The position numbers and the translations under genes were made by a program. The notes under the pieces were generated by a model that was not told the origin of the DNA, did not search any database, and saw only the letters and a program-made list of their open reading frames with translations. Below are positions 35,435-46,580 of a DNA stretch of 64,000 nt, one piece after another (the stretch's first letter is position 1; each line of letters begins with the position of its first letter). Source of the DNA: Perilla frutescens. Lineage: Eukaryota > Streptophyta > Magnoliopsida > Lamiales > Lamiaceae. Location of the stretch: positions 30,384,501 through 30,448,500 of the forward strand of contig BRKX01000004.1 of assembly GCA_026008535.1 (NCBI GenBank), given 5' to 3'.

Positions 35435-36868
35435 TGTTAGTTTTGTATACTGAAAGACATGTCTTTGTATACTTTTCTGATGATATGATGATATAGATTG
35501 AATCTTATTGCAGTCACTATTTCATTTACATTATTATTTATGCATATTCCATATACTTACATTGTAGATGATATGGTGTGGGTGAACAAACGGTAAGATT
35601 ATATCATCAAATCCTTGTATTATATTAAAAGGCTCATGGTTTAGATGGTCCTGTATACAGCATCGATACACTGTAGAATAATCTGATAATTAGTTTGTCT
35701 TGACTAATTGATTATTCTAATACACGTGTTAGTGTATTGAGGAGGATCACGATAGGATAGTGTTATCTACTCTAACCCTATTAGTGAGAGAACAAAGATC
35801 CACAGAGTTCGGATTCTTAACTTATATTTATTGGCGAACATATATATGCTTTGTTGATTGCTTTGATTTATCAATGGGTGAGATTCTTTGATAGAATCAA
35901 TAAACTTGATATCTTGGGTAATAGCATTTGCATATAAGATGTGTTGTGCAATATATATAAGCACCGTGTCCTGGTGCGCCAGGTTGATGATGTTTTCTTG
36001 AGGAAACACAAGTTCATGTGAAACCCTGCAGGTGGAATTTATTCCGTACATGAATAAAGCTTGTGTGGTATTACTCAAGATTTCAGATATTAATTAATTA
36101 TAGTTGTCAGAGAGCTTACATAATTAATTAACGGACATTATATCTTAAACATGGGGAATAGTTGGACTAAAGGAGAATGCATATAAGAAAATATGTATTA
36201 AATTGGTAGGTCAGTGTTATTTCTTTAATGGAATAAATATAATGCTTAATTTATTTAATTATATCCAAGTATTGGATATTAGAAAATAAATAAATTAGTA
36301 GGCCAATTTAATATTCTTTTAGATCCCTACTGTAGGCCAATTAACACCTAAGTGGATTAAGGGAATGGAACTAGTGGTGAGGCCCAACCCATTAGGGTTG
36401 TGAGTGAGGATTTTTGTCCCTCTCCTTAGTAATTAGGAGAGGGGGGGGGGGACGAAAATAACTTACAACAAATTAGCCTCTATCTTGCTCACTTGATTCC
36501 CTAGGTTATCCACACAGTTTAATAGCTTGTAGCTCACTCTACATCTAAACAAGGTACGAGAATACAGTAGAAGATCAAGGAGTGTTATTGCCATCTCTAA
36601 AGAATTCAAAAATCAACAAGAAGGCCTATGTTCGATCGGTTCTCCTACAACAATGAGATTAGAGCTATAATCTCGTGTGCAACCCTACTACATCATTTAA
36701 GTTGTTTCATCATATTCTATGTTTCCACTGGGATAGTTTTGATGTTCTTGCATGATCATATTCAACATGTTTGCTTGTTAAATTCATACATAAAATAAGA
36801 TTTACATGTTAATAGAATTAATTAATATCCGATTAGATCCTATGGTGATTCGAAAAAAAACTCCAACA
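35435..36868 (+). repeat. 5' LTR of copia A copy 1
   Basis: Starts TGTTAGTTTTGTATACTG and ends ...CTCCAACA, 1,434 bp. It is homologous to 46581-48012, 52585-54029 and, inverted, 39746-40952 and 60432-62861. An 11-base G run at 36441-36451 is a local oddity. Confidence 0.9.
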
Positions 36869-36870
36869 AC

Positions 36871-36882
36871 TAGTATCAGAGT
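36871..36882 (+). other. Primer binding site of copia A copy 1
   Basis: TAGTATCAGAGT, a decayed form of TGGTATCAGAGC, two bases after the LTR end. Confidence 0.75.
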
Positions 36883-39104
36883 AGGTATCAACTATGTTCT
36901 AGAATTAATTCTATGATTATGTTCGAAATTTTCATTAATTGTTAGATGAATTTATGTGCTTAAATTTTCAGATTGCATTTGCAATAATTTCGAACATGGT
37001 ATAATTAAAATTGGATGAATTTTTGATGTGTTGTTTTCAAAATTCTTATTTTAATTTGCATGATATTTTTGCCCTACATGAATTGTATGCTTGGAATGGT
37101 ATTTTGATGTTCATCATAATTTCCAACTTGTCCAAATTTTTGAAAATTGTGTTTCAATTTTTTCCCTTAATTTGATCCATTATTTTCGAAATTTTAGACT
37201 TAGATTTGGAATATATTTTTAATGTTATCAAAATTTCCATATCTAAATCTAAGAGGGGTCGAACATTATGGGGATTAAAATTAGTATAAGGTAATTTTTG
37301 GTGTATATCAAAAGTTACCTAATTTTAATCAAAATAGGTTTCAAAATAGAATTTTAATTTTGGTAAGTTTTTGAAGAGGATCAAAACTACCATAATTTTA
37401 ATTCTTATAATTTTGATACCTACTATACAATTTGGAAAGTATTTTGACTAGTATCAAAATTCCGAATTGGTTAATTAATTAGGGGAGGGGGGGTTTAGGG
37501 TTTAATTTGGAGGATTATTTTGATTAATTTTCAAAATTTCCAAATTTAATCCTAGTATTATTTTTGAAAATTTAAGATATGATTTGGTAGATAATTGTTA
37601 TCAATTTCCAAATTTTATCTTAAGGAAATTTTTGATTTTATTAACATATACTTTGGTAGAAAATTTTAATTAATTTCCAAAGTTAATCTTAAGGTAATAT
37701 TTCGATTTAAGATTTTATTTGGTAGGTAATTTTTCGGTTAATTTCCAAATATAATCTTATGGTATATTCGAAATTATTAGATTTAATTTGGTAGAAAATT
37801 ATAATTAATTTCCAAATTTAATCTAAGTGGATTTTTCGAAAATCTTTAATTAATTAAAGAGGTCTTTTTCAAAAATTAACATGTATGGATATCATGTGAT
37901 ATTTTATGTCTAACATTTAATTATGATAGTTGTATCTGTAGATGGTTTATTTTGCAGGTGACACCATCTATCATGGCCATTAATTATTTGTTATGTGATG
38001 TTTATTTTATGTTGAATGTATGGTTGGTCGTATGCCGGTTTGGTTGCGAGATTTTTTATCCATGAGAAAATCTATGAATTAGTTCTAAGCAATTTATTTT
38101 ATTATGTTGGTTTAATGTAATAGGAAAAGTAATTTGTTAGATCTAGAGATGATTTTCGAAAATCATATAGTTTTGAGTTATATTTTATTTTCCTTTGTTA
38201 TTCTAGATATATTATATTTTTCTTTTTGGAATAGTTATTTAATATAGAAGAAGGAAATAAGATCAACTCAAAGATGGGAAATAGAGTGACTTAAACAAGG
38301 AAGGACATCATGAACACGTCCTGAAACCTTAGAGGAGCTAGGGTTTCGGCGAGATTCTTAAAACGGTGACGACAATGGGATCCGGATTTCCAAAGACAAT
38401 TTTCCAAGATTATCTCATGAAGTAACATGAGATATAAGTCATGATAGTTGTTCTTTATTATTATGCTTATTATGTTGTTTTGGCATGCAATGGTTTTTAT
38501 CATTTTATGTGATGTTTTGCATATTTTAAATTGGATAAGATGAAACATCAAATATAAATAACTAAGTAGGAGAGATACATACCAAAGTATGTAGAAATCT
38601 CAAATGGTTCCATTAATCTGGTTTAACTGAGAAGTGATGGGCAACCTCCATACGGAGGGGTCATATCGCTATATTCTCTAGAAATTAAACCTCTTAATAG
38701 ATAATTGTAGAATGCTGTTAGAACAAATAGACTTCACTACTGGAGCGATGAAATTCGAATCAGTATTCTTGGGGTGAGGATAATGATGTTCACACTTAGA
38801 TGTAATCTATTAATAAATGTCCACCCTACGTGGCATATTAATTAGAAGATTACATGACCAGGATTATATCCGACTATTAATTTACTTGTTATAAGAAAAC
38901 TTGACTGGAGGTAAATTAAAGGTTAGTTAACTTGTTTAAAAATGAATTTTATAAACTTCCACCCTATGTGGCTTATAAGAAACATTTTTAAAATGTCGGT
39001 GGATATGCATATAATTTCTTTTTGAGGATTTTGAATTATATGTATTTTTATCCTAAACGTTGTAACTATAATGCATGTTTATTTTCAATTATTTCTATAT
39101 CATC
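36883..39104 (+). other. Long leader of copia A copy 1 with palindrome array
   Basis: About 2.2 kb lies between PBS and gag with no ORF of note. From about 37330 to 37830 it holds consecutive AT-rich imperfect palindromes of about 50 bp, built as (T)AAGATTTTATTTGGTAGRTAATT, a short loop, then AATTTCCAAATTTAATCTTA. Further down, two CCACCCTA(C/T)GTGG-type small palindromes occur at about 38820 and 38958. The same layout recurs in copies 2 and 3. An unusually long, structured leader suggests RNA-level roles such as packaging or translation control. Confidence 0.7.
37574..37826 (+). repeat. Four adjacent hairpin-forming palindromes in the A1 leader
   Basis: Palindromes at 37574-37621, 37641-37687, 37708-37759 and 37777-37826. 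In the last two, arms of about 20-24 bases pair with few mismatches around a loop of only a few bases. Confidence 0.75.
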
Positions 39105-39695
39105 ATGGCACTCTCCAACTTGTCCTCGATTCTCAAAGAAAACAAACTAATCGGTGAAAATTACAAAGACTGGATTCGAAACTTGAACATTGTCCTTACT
39201 GCTAAATGTTTTAAGTTCGTACTTGAGGAGGAATGCCCTCGAAGGCCGGATGAGCATTCTAGTGAAGTGCAAAGAGCAGCTTATGATAAGTGGGTTAGAG
39301 CTGATGAGATGGCATACTGCTACATTTTCGCTTCAATGTCAAATGTGTTGCATCATCAATATCAGTCTATGAAAACTGCTTATGACATAATGCTAAATCT
39401 CAAGGAGCTTATCGGATACAAGAATCACTCGACTCGACATTTGGCTATGAAAAAACTAATGAGCACGAAGATGTTGGATTCCACACTGGTAAGGGATTAC
39501 GTTCTCCAGATAATGGGCTTTCTATCGGAGATAGAAACCCTAGGTGGTGATTTGGATGATGAGTCTCAAATTGACATCGTGCTTCACAATCTGTCAGTGA
39601 AGTTTGAACAGTTTAGGCTGCACTTTAACATGATAAAGAAGGATGTAACTTTATCAGAACTACTCACGGATCTTCAGGCAGCCGAGCATATCCTT
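39105..39695 (+). pseudogene. gag of copia A copy 1, 3'-truncated
   Basis: The start MALSNLSSILKENKLIGENY is chosen because it is shared with copies 2 and 3; an ATG at 39075 is in frame but not conserved. It is a UBN2-type copia gag (WIRNLNIVL, CYIFASMSNVLHH, DYVLQIMGFLSEIETLGGDL, FEQFRLHFNM). It is open for about 197 codons, then ends abruptly at LQAAEHI where a rearrangement joins it to an inverted LTR. The zinc knuckle and pol are missing. Confidence 0.88.
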
Positions 39696-39929
39696 GCTGA
39701 ATAATTATGACTGAAATTTTCATCCTTGCTGTTGAATGAATATAGAATTGGCGCCACCTACACCTCAAAAATCGGCCACTACATAATTCCACTCCAAGAT
39801 CTTCTGTTGTATTCCCGGACTGTATCTAAATTCAGAGTGGGCTAAAATCTACTAGATAGAGTTGCGGAATCTGTGGATAACTTTGAGAGACAAAGAGGGG
39901 CTGAATAATTATGACTGAAATTTTCATCC
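39696..39929. repeat. 30-bp direct repeat at a rearrangement junction
   Basis: The 30 bases that begin GCTGAATAATTATGACTGAA occur at 39696-39725 and again at 39900-39929. The second copy belongs to the inverted LTR. The first lies exactly at the gag/LTR junction, as filler copied from nearby sequence during break repair would. Confidence 0.85.
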
Positions 39930-40952
39930 CCCCTCCTATATTTATATAGGAGGTGGGCGAAAATCACTACTCCAAACCCTACTAGGTTTGGGCCTCTATC
40001 TCAAGTTCAATATCCAGTCCACTATCAGTCAATTGGATTACAACAGGGATCTAGAAGAATATTAAATTGGCCCACTAATTTATTTAATATCCAATATCCA
40101 ATAAACTTAGGATATTATTAAATAAATTAAGTTTTACTTTTATTCCACTAAGGAAGTAAAACTGACCTACCAATTTAATACATATTTACGAATATGCTTT
40201 CTCATTTAGTCCAGCCATTCCCTGTGTTTAAGATATAATGTTCAGTAATTAATTATGTCAGCCTCTGACAGCTATAATTAATTAACATCTAAAACTTTGA
40301 GTAGTACCACACAAGCTTTACTCATGTACGAAATAAATTCCACTTGCAGGGTTTCAACATGAACTTGTGTTTCCTCAAGAGAACATCATCAACCTGGTGC
40401 ACCAGGACACGGTGCTCATGCATACTGCTCGAGACATCATATATATATTGTTATTACTACAAATATCGAATTTGATCTACGAAAAGATCTCACCTATTGA
40501 TAAATTAAAATAACAAACAACGTACACATATGTTCGCCAATATCACATGAGTTCAGAACCCGAACTCTATAGATCTTTATTCTCTCAGTAACTGGGTCAG
40601 AGACAGAGAATAGTACCCTATCACGATCCTCCTCAATACACTAACGAGTGTACTAGAATAATCAGTTAGTCAAGATAAACTAACTTATCAGATTATTCTA
40701 CAGTGTACCAATGGTGTATTCAGGACCATCTAAGCCGTGAGCTCTTTAATACATTACAAAGCTCTAATGATATGATGTTACCGTGTGACTCCCCACACCA
40801 TATCATCTACAATGTAAGTATATGGAACATTGCATAGAACAATTATAGAACATAATCTAAATGCAAACAGTGACTGTAATAACTTTCATTTCATATCATC
40901 ATATCATCAGAAAAGTATACAAAGACAAGTCTTCCAGTATACAAAACTAACA
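39746..40952 (-). repeat. Inverted LTR-A fragment
   Basis: The LTR starts TGTTAGTTTTGTATACTGG at 40952 on the minus strand and runs down to about 39746. It lacks the last 200-250 bp present in other copies, including the CCAACA end. No internal sequence follows on either side. Confidence 0.85.
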
Positions 40953-42055
40953 ATGTTTACTTAGGCTATTAGATGAAGTTGACTTCCGGTCACTCGAAAC
41001 CCTTTCTACTATCCGTACACCCTCTTTTGTTGAATTAAATCGTGAGATCTCCTCACAACCTAGATGTCTAACCTATCTAGTACCCATAGGAAATCTTTTA
41101 TGAGACTCTTTCCAATAGTGTATGAAAAAGGAGTTTCAATATACGTTGACTAGAACACTAATCTCTAGTCTAAATCACAACAAAAACTAAGTGGCTCAAA
41201 ATAGTTAGAGCTCTTAAAATAATTAGTGCAATTCTTCTGTTCGGCGTTCATCATAACATGTCTGTACCTAGACTTATTTATAGATGACTAATACAGCCTT
41301 AACAAGGGCACATATGTCCTAATCTGAATCAGAAATGAATAAAGAAACCTTCCTTATTGAAACCGAGACCTAGGATGATCCATGTTAGGTATTCTTCAAT
41401 ATTTAGAACATTACCTTTGACTTCAATATCGATCTCTTTAGGTTGGATAAGGCAGCTTCTAGATTAATCTTTGAATCTATTCTTGGTTGGAAACTTCAAA
41501 CAACTTCATTGATCTTGGAAAAACAATCTAGACAATGATGTTAATGCAAATGTTCACGAATGTTGCAAAGAACACTGTTGATCTTGATCTTTCACTTAAG
41601 GTATTCATACAGATGTTCATGCACATTGCAATGAACATTGTTCATCTTGAATCTTCACTTCAGGTAGCACAGCGGAATGTCTTGTATGTTCACAGGCTGA
41701 CTTTAGGCCATAACTCAAGCTAGCTGGCAGTAATCAACATGTTGAATAATATCTGTTGCAGCACGATGCACAACAGTCTTCTTCTCAGCTCAATCTAAGC
41801 TCCTTACTTGAGATGTCTTCAGGAAACTCAGATCACATTCATGTACATCTTTATTAACATTGTCCAGAACAGTAGTTATGTACTTGGAAAAACTAAATAC
41901 TTAACTGATTATTTAATACAATACAGATGAATGAAAATTAATCACTATAGCAAGTGCAATGTGGAGCACTTGATAAATAACCATAGTGTGCTGCATGACA
42001 CTACTAATATAATCTGACGAAATCTCTTTGATTGGTGTCAGGCACAACACTAACA
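40953..42055 (-). repeat. Inverted LTR-B fragment (empty-site reference)
   Basis: Starts TGTTAGTGTTGTGCC at 42055 on the minus strand and is homologous to the copia B LTR at 16594. It spans the position of the CACTA insertion without it, and is cut at 40953 by the LTR-A start. About 250-380 bp of the LTR end is missing. Confidence 0.85.
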
Positions 42056-42059
42056 AGTT

Positions 42060-42300
42060 GTCTAAATTAATTTAGTTTACTAGTTGGGGACTCCTCTTTT
42101 TGTACAAGAGATTGTAGGTTCAAACCATTTAAGCCACAATTTGGTTCAAATGAGAATGCATCAAACTATTTACCGTGGTTGGATCTGTGAAATTTATCTT
42201 TAGGAGAGAACTAGGAAGTATTTACTACCATTGCATCTATCAAATTTAATGGTGCATTTTTAGATTGAGATTTAATGTTTCATTTTAATTATAATGATTT
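42060..42300 (+). repeat. Possible tRNA-derived SINE head
   Basis: TAGTTTACTAGTTGGGGAC (about 42074-42092) resembles a Pol III A box, and GGTTCAAACC (about 42117-42126) a B box, about 30 bp apart, with TTTTTGTACAAGAG between. This is the arrangement of plant tRNA-related SINEs. I could not define the 3' end or a duplication. Confidence 0.35.
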
Positions 42301-42879
42301 TTAAATTAGATATGGGAATGATAGTATTTTTATACTTCAATCACATAATAATAGGTCTTGCCATATCAAGATTTATTTTTATTTCTTTATTTCTCGGTTT
42401 CACTATCTACATGATTTTATCTTTATTCTGTAAATTTTTTTTATTTGTTTCATCCTCCACTGTTTTTTATCAAGAGTTCTTCAATTTTTTTGTTTCATCC
42501 TTCCACTACTTAATTAACAAGAATATACTTTCTTTATTTTCATGATTTTTAAAATATGTTTGTCAATATCCATTAAATACGTGAAGATCAGATTCATGAA
42601 TTATCTATTAATTTCTACAAAACCAACAATGAATTATTTAGACTTACTGAATTCCTAATTCATAGGGTAATCGATATGATTTTAGCAATGATTTGGTGTT
42701 CTAAATGTAATGCTTTGATTCTAAATAACCAATGATTTGAAGTCCAAATATTATGTTTTTTTTTTAATTTTATTGATGAGGAAGTATTTTCTCATAAATA
42801 AGTAACAAATAACAGTTAAAAAATTGTATTTGAGAAGCAATAAAATGTAACAATAGAATCAATGAATTATTTAAATGAA
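42301..42879. other. AT-rich region without recognisable gene
   Basis: T-rich sequence with short hydrophobic shadow ORFs only. I see no family signature. Confidence 0.5.
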
Positions 42880-43749
42880 CTTCTTGGACATAGCTTCCAA
42901 GTTAATAATCTGTTGTTTCCCTAATTCTATGGCATGACTAAGGGTGGTGGGTTTAAATATATGTATTATGGAGTGAATTTCTTCTCCCAAACCACTAATA
43001 AAATTGGCGATGAAATATTCATCAGGAAAACTTCATTTACCAATCAGTAGCATACAAGCCCTTAACTCCTCAAATATGTCCACATACTCCAAATATGACC
43101 CAATATGTTTGAGTTTGTTAAATTCTGAAATAACCTTAACATCTTTTAACTCCTCGGACCTAGTAGAGATAATTTCCAAGAATTGATCCCAAGTTAGATC
43201 CTCACCCCCGAGTGAAGAATTCTGATACCTTTGTGATGTCTTTCCTTCAAAATGCATAGTGGCTAGGTTTACTTTTTTCTCATCAGGGATATTAGGCACC
43301 ATTCTAAAATAACTTGGGCATTTTAATATCTATGCCCTAGGTTGGTCACCATCAAATCTTGAAAAATCAAGCTTGGGAAAACTAGGTGTATTGTTCATAC
43401 CTTCGAATCCCACCATGTTTCTACTGAGATTGATTGGTGTAGGCATGGACTAGCTACTCTCAATCTTGCACATAGTTGGAGGTTCTCCCAGAAGTGAGCT
43501 CCCATCATTCACTTATTTTTCTTTGTCCAAGTTTGAAAGTTGAAGCTTGATAAAACATAATGATTTTGCTAGGTTATCCATCTTACCCTCCACACCTGTC
43601 ATGTAATTCTTCATATCAGAGTAAATAGCAGTGATATACTCTTACAGTTTGAGCTTAACAGCTTCTCTCTTCCTTACCGCGGCTAGACTAACTTGATCAA
43701 GTTGTTTTTTAGTCTCCTGTAGCTCACGAAGCCTGGTGCCCTTAGCCAT
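42880..43749 (-). pseudogene. gag fragment of a Ty3/gypsy element (gypsy-2)
   Basis: It starts MAKGTRLRELQETKKQLDQV at 43749, just below a PBS. It contains PSFPKLDFSRFDGDQP, then the retrotransposon gag core (NLATMHFEGKTSQRYQN, WDQFLEIISTRSEE, EYVDIFEELRACML, FIANFISGLGEEIHSI, TLSHAIELGKQQ) and stops near 42880. A few in-frame stops occur (near 43450 and 43330). Knuckle and pol are absent. Confidence 0.85.
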
Positions 43750-43762
43750 TTCTTACAAGTCA

Positions 43763-43777
43763 GGCTCTAAGATACCA
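43763..43777 (-). other. Primer binding site of gypsy-2
   Basis: The minus strand reads TGGTATCTTAGAGCC, close to the initiator Met-tRNA site, 14 bp above the gag ATG. Confidence 0.75.
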
Positions 43778-43779
43778 AA

Positions 43780-44199
43780 TGTTATAAAACTAGTTATATC
43801 CCTATTTTTTACTTTCTCTTTTACGGTGTAAATATATAAATAAAAATGTAATCTTGGTTGGCTAAAATAAAGGGTAGATCTACAGAAATGGTGAAATTAT
43901 AGGAGATGTAAGAAGGAAGGTAGATTAATACTTTCTTGCTTCTTTCATTTAATAACTAGAAATATATATAGTCTAGAGACCACACAAATGGAACCTTAAC
44001 ACCAACGTTACTTGAAACATAACATGGAATTAACAAGCCAAGCATATGGTCTTTTTAATTGAAACATAAATACTGAATACTAGGCCTAAAAGTGATAAAT
44101 TGCTCCAGCCTGTTATAACCTCCTACATTGATGCCCAATCTACTCTCATGACTCGAATCCAATACTTTCAACTTAGCTACAGAACCCAGACTACATTGG
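43780..44199 (-). repeat. Probable short 5' LTR of gypsy-2
   Basis: On the minus strand it ends ...TTTTATAACA next to the PBS. It has a TATATATATT run near 43970 and may begin with TGTAGGAGG near 44136, which would give about 357 bp. The piece up to 44199 may be flank. No second copy is present, so the start is uncertain. Confidence 0.5.
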
Positions 44200-44872
44200 T
44201 GATGTGATCCTCCCCGACATATTTGTGATGACGGAGATCCTTCCTAGGAGTATCAGGTTACAATAGATCGGACGGTGAAGAATCTGAAACCCTAGCTTAA
44301 CAATGATAAAGAACCATAGATATTGATCCGCAATCCACTGATAATTTGAACCACAAACTGGAATTTATTGTTTTCAACAAGGATATTGAATTCGTTTCAT
44401 AAGTAAATTTGAAATTCACAGTGTTCTTATGAAATTTGGATAAATTCTCTAGACAGAAAAGCAAACTCAAGTTTGTATTAAATTTTAATCAAAGTAATAT
44501 GTTCCAAATACTTTTTACAACCCTTATATAGGTTGGACAAAAATAAGTAAAGCCCTAATAAAGTTCCAAATCAAATAGGAAATAAAAACAAGCCCAAAAT
44601 CTGAAAATAAATAAAAATCTGAAAACATAAGTCATTCACGAGTTCGCTCATGACTAACTTGCCCGCGGCTATGCTCACAACTCCACATGGTGTTGACATG
44701 GTATGATTATCCGCGGTCCCTTTAAAACCCACGACCATGCTCGTGAATATTAGTCTAAGGAACCCCTCATATTAGCGAGCTTCGAGAAACTCTCCAAGGC
44801 CTGTTCTACGACTCGACCTGCAATCATCTCCACTCACAGCTGAAATTCGTGAATTTCCTGTTGTAATCATCA
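44200..44872 (-). repeat. 3' LTR of gypsy-1
   Basis: On the minus strand it runs from TGATGATTACAACAGG (44872) to ...GGATCACATCA (44200), 673 bp, with TATA-like TATATAAGGG near 44530. It lies downstream of integrase and next to a purine tract. Confidence 0.75.
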
Positions 44873-44881
44873 CCTTTTAAT
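44873..44881 (-). other. Polypurine tract of gypsy-1
   Basis: The minus strand reads ATTAAAAGG before the LTR start. The tract is short. Confidence 0.55.
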
Positions 44882-44924
44882 TGTGCTTGGGTTGAGCTCC
44901 TTCAATCGATCTCCTTGATGTTTC

Positions 44925-46580
44925 TCAACTCCAGACATCTTGGATAAGTCCATTAAGAACTTCTTTCAACTTCTTGGCCCTTGATCGAGTCATGGGACCT
45001 TTCAGCACTCTAATGGGATCAGACACCTCGACACAATCCACATCATTCCCCTCTTCTTGAAAAGAATTTGTCCTCAAATCCGGGTCATCACCTATATCAA
45101 ATGGACTTAAGTCAGCAACATTAAATGAAGTACTACCGTTATACTCACCTTTCAAATCCAATTTGTAAGCATTGTCATTGATATGCTCCAATACTTGAAA
45201 TGGTCCATCGCCTTTATGAAGCAACTTGGACTACCTTTGTGCTAGAAATCTCTCTTTCCGCATGTGTAACTAAACGCAATCACTAGGTCCCAAAACAACC
45301 CCTTGTTGGCCTTCTTGCCGAACTGCTCTGTTTGCCATTCAATAATTGTTCTAGCCTTTTCATGAGTCTGTTTCATAAAGTCAGCTCTTCTTTCTCCATC
45401 AAGGTTAGTATGTTCTTGAACAGGTAATGGAATTAAATCTAACGGATTCAAACGATTAAAACCATATGCAATTTCAAATGGAGAATACTGAGATGCAGAA
45501 TAGACAAATCTATTATATGCAAATTCAACATGTGGCAAACATTCTTCCCAAGTTTTTATGTTCCTTTTAATAATAGCCCTCAACAAGGTAGACAATGTTC
45601 TATTCAGTACTTTAGTTTGACCATCAGTTTGTGGATAACAAGTAGTAGAAAACAAAAACTTAGTACCTAACTTACACCACAATGTCTTCCTAAATTAGAT
45701 TAAAAACTTTGAATCTTGATCCAAAAAATTTGTCATAGGCATACCATGCAAATGCACAATCTCCTTAAAGAGCAAATCAGCTGTATGGGCTATATCATTA
45801 GTCTTATGACATGGAATGAAGTGTGTCATCTTAGAAAACCTATCAACAACTACAAAAATAGAATCACAACCACGTTTACTCCTAGGAAAACCTAACTTAA
45901 AATTCATAGATATATCAATCCAAAGAGATGTAGGAATAGGTAAAGGGGTATACAAACTATGTGGTCGGACTCTATACTTAGCTTGTCTACAAGTAGCACA
46001 CTTTCCCAAACACGTTCAACATTACGTTTCATATGAGGCCAGAAGAAATGCTCATACATCACGTTTCATATGAGGCCAAAAGAAATGCTCATGCATCATA
46101 ACCAAAGTCTTGGCTACACCAAAAAGCCCCATTAATCCCGCACCATGGGCCTCTAACAAAAGTAATTCATGCATTAAACAATTAGGCCCACATAATTTAT
46201 TTTCTCTGAACAGGAAACAATCACACCTATAGAATTTTCCATATCCAGATTGTTCACATGCACCATATATTTTCCAAAATCCACATCATCAATATCTTAG
46301 AAATTTAGCATTTAAAGTTGAAAGCAGTGTGTACCTTCTCGATAGTGCATCCGCCATGACATTTTCTTTACCTTGATTATACTTGATGACACATGGAAAT
46401 GTTTTGATGAGCTCCATCCAATGAGCTTGCCTCTTGTTCAACTTCTGCTACCCTTTCAAGTGCTTCAAAGATTCATGATAGGTAAGGATCACAAACTCTT
46501 TAGTCCACAAGCAGTGCTGCCATGTTTGCAATGTTGGGACCAACGTATACAACTCTATTTCCTACGTCGGATAGTTCAAT
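44925..46580 (-). pseudogene. pol 3' part of gypsy-1 (RNase H end and integrase)
   Basis: From high to low: the end of RNase H (KEFVILTYHESLKHLKG, then YNQGKENVMADALSRR, about 46350-46550); the integrase zinc region with HEHFFWPHMKR, doubled by a 37-bp tandem duplication (46024-46060 and 46061-46097); the integrase core (IFVVVDRFSKMTHFIPCHKT; CYPQTDGQTKVLNRTL; 45242-46009); and a C-terminal part (DGPFQVLEHINDNAYKLDL, then PMTRSRAKKLKEVL) that ends at 44925. No chromodomain is seen. The 5' side is cut at 46581 by copia A copy 2. Confidence 0.9.

Noticed and set aside
36441..36451. G11 run as a possible polypurine tract
   Set aside because: It lies in the middle of an LTR, not before an LTR start.
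42294..42545. 83-residue hydrophobic ORF
   Set aside because: A T-rich stretch yields Phe/Ile/Leu by composition; no signature or conserved start.
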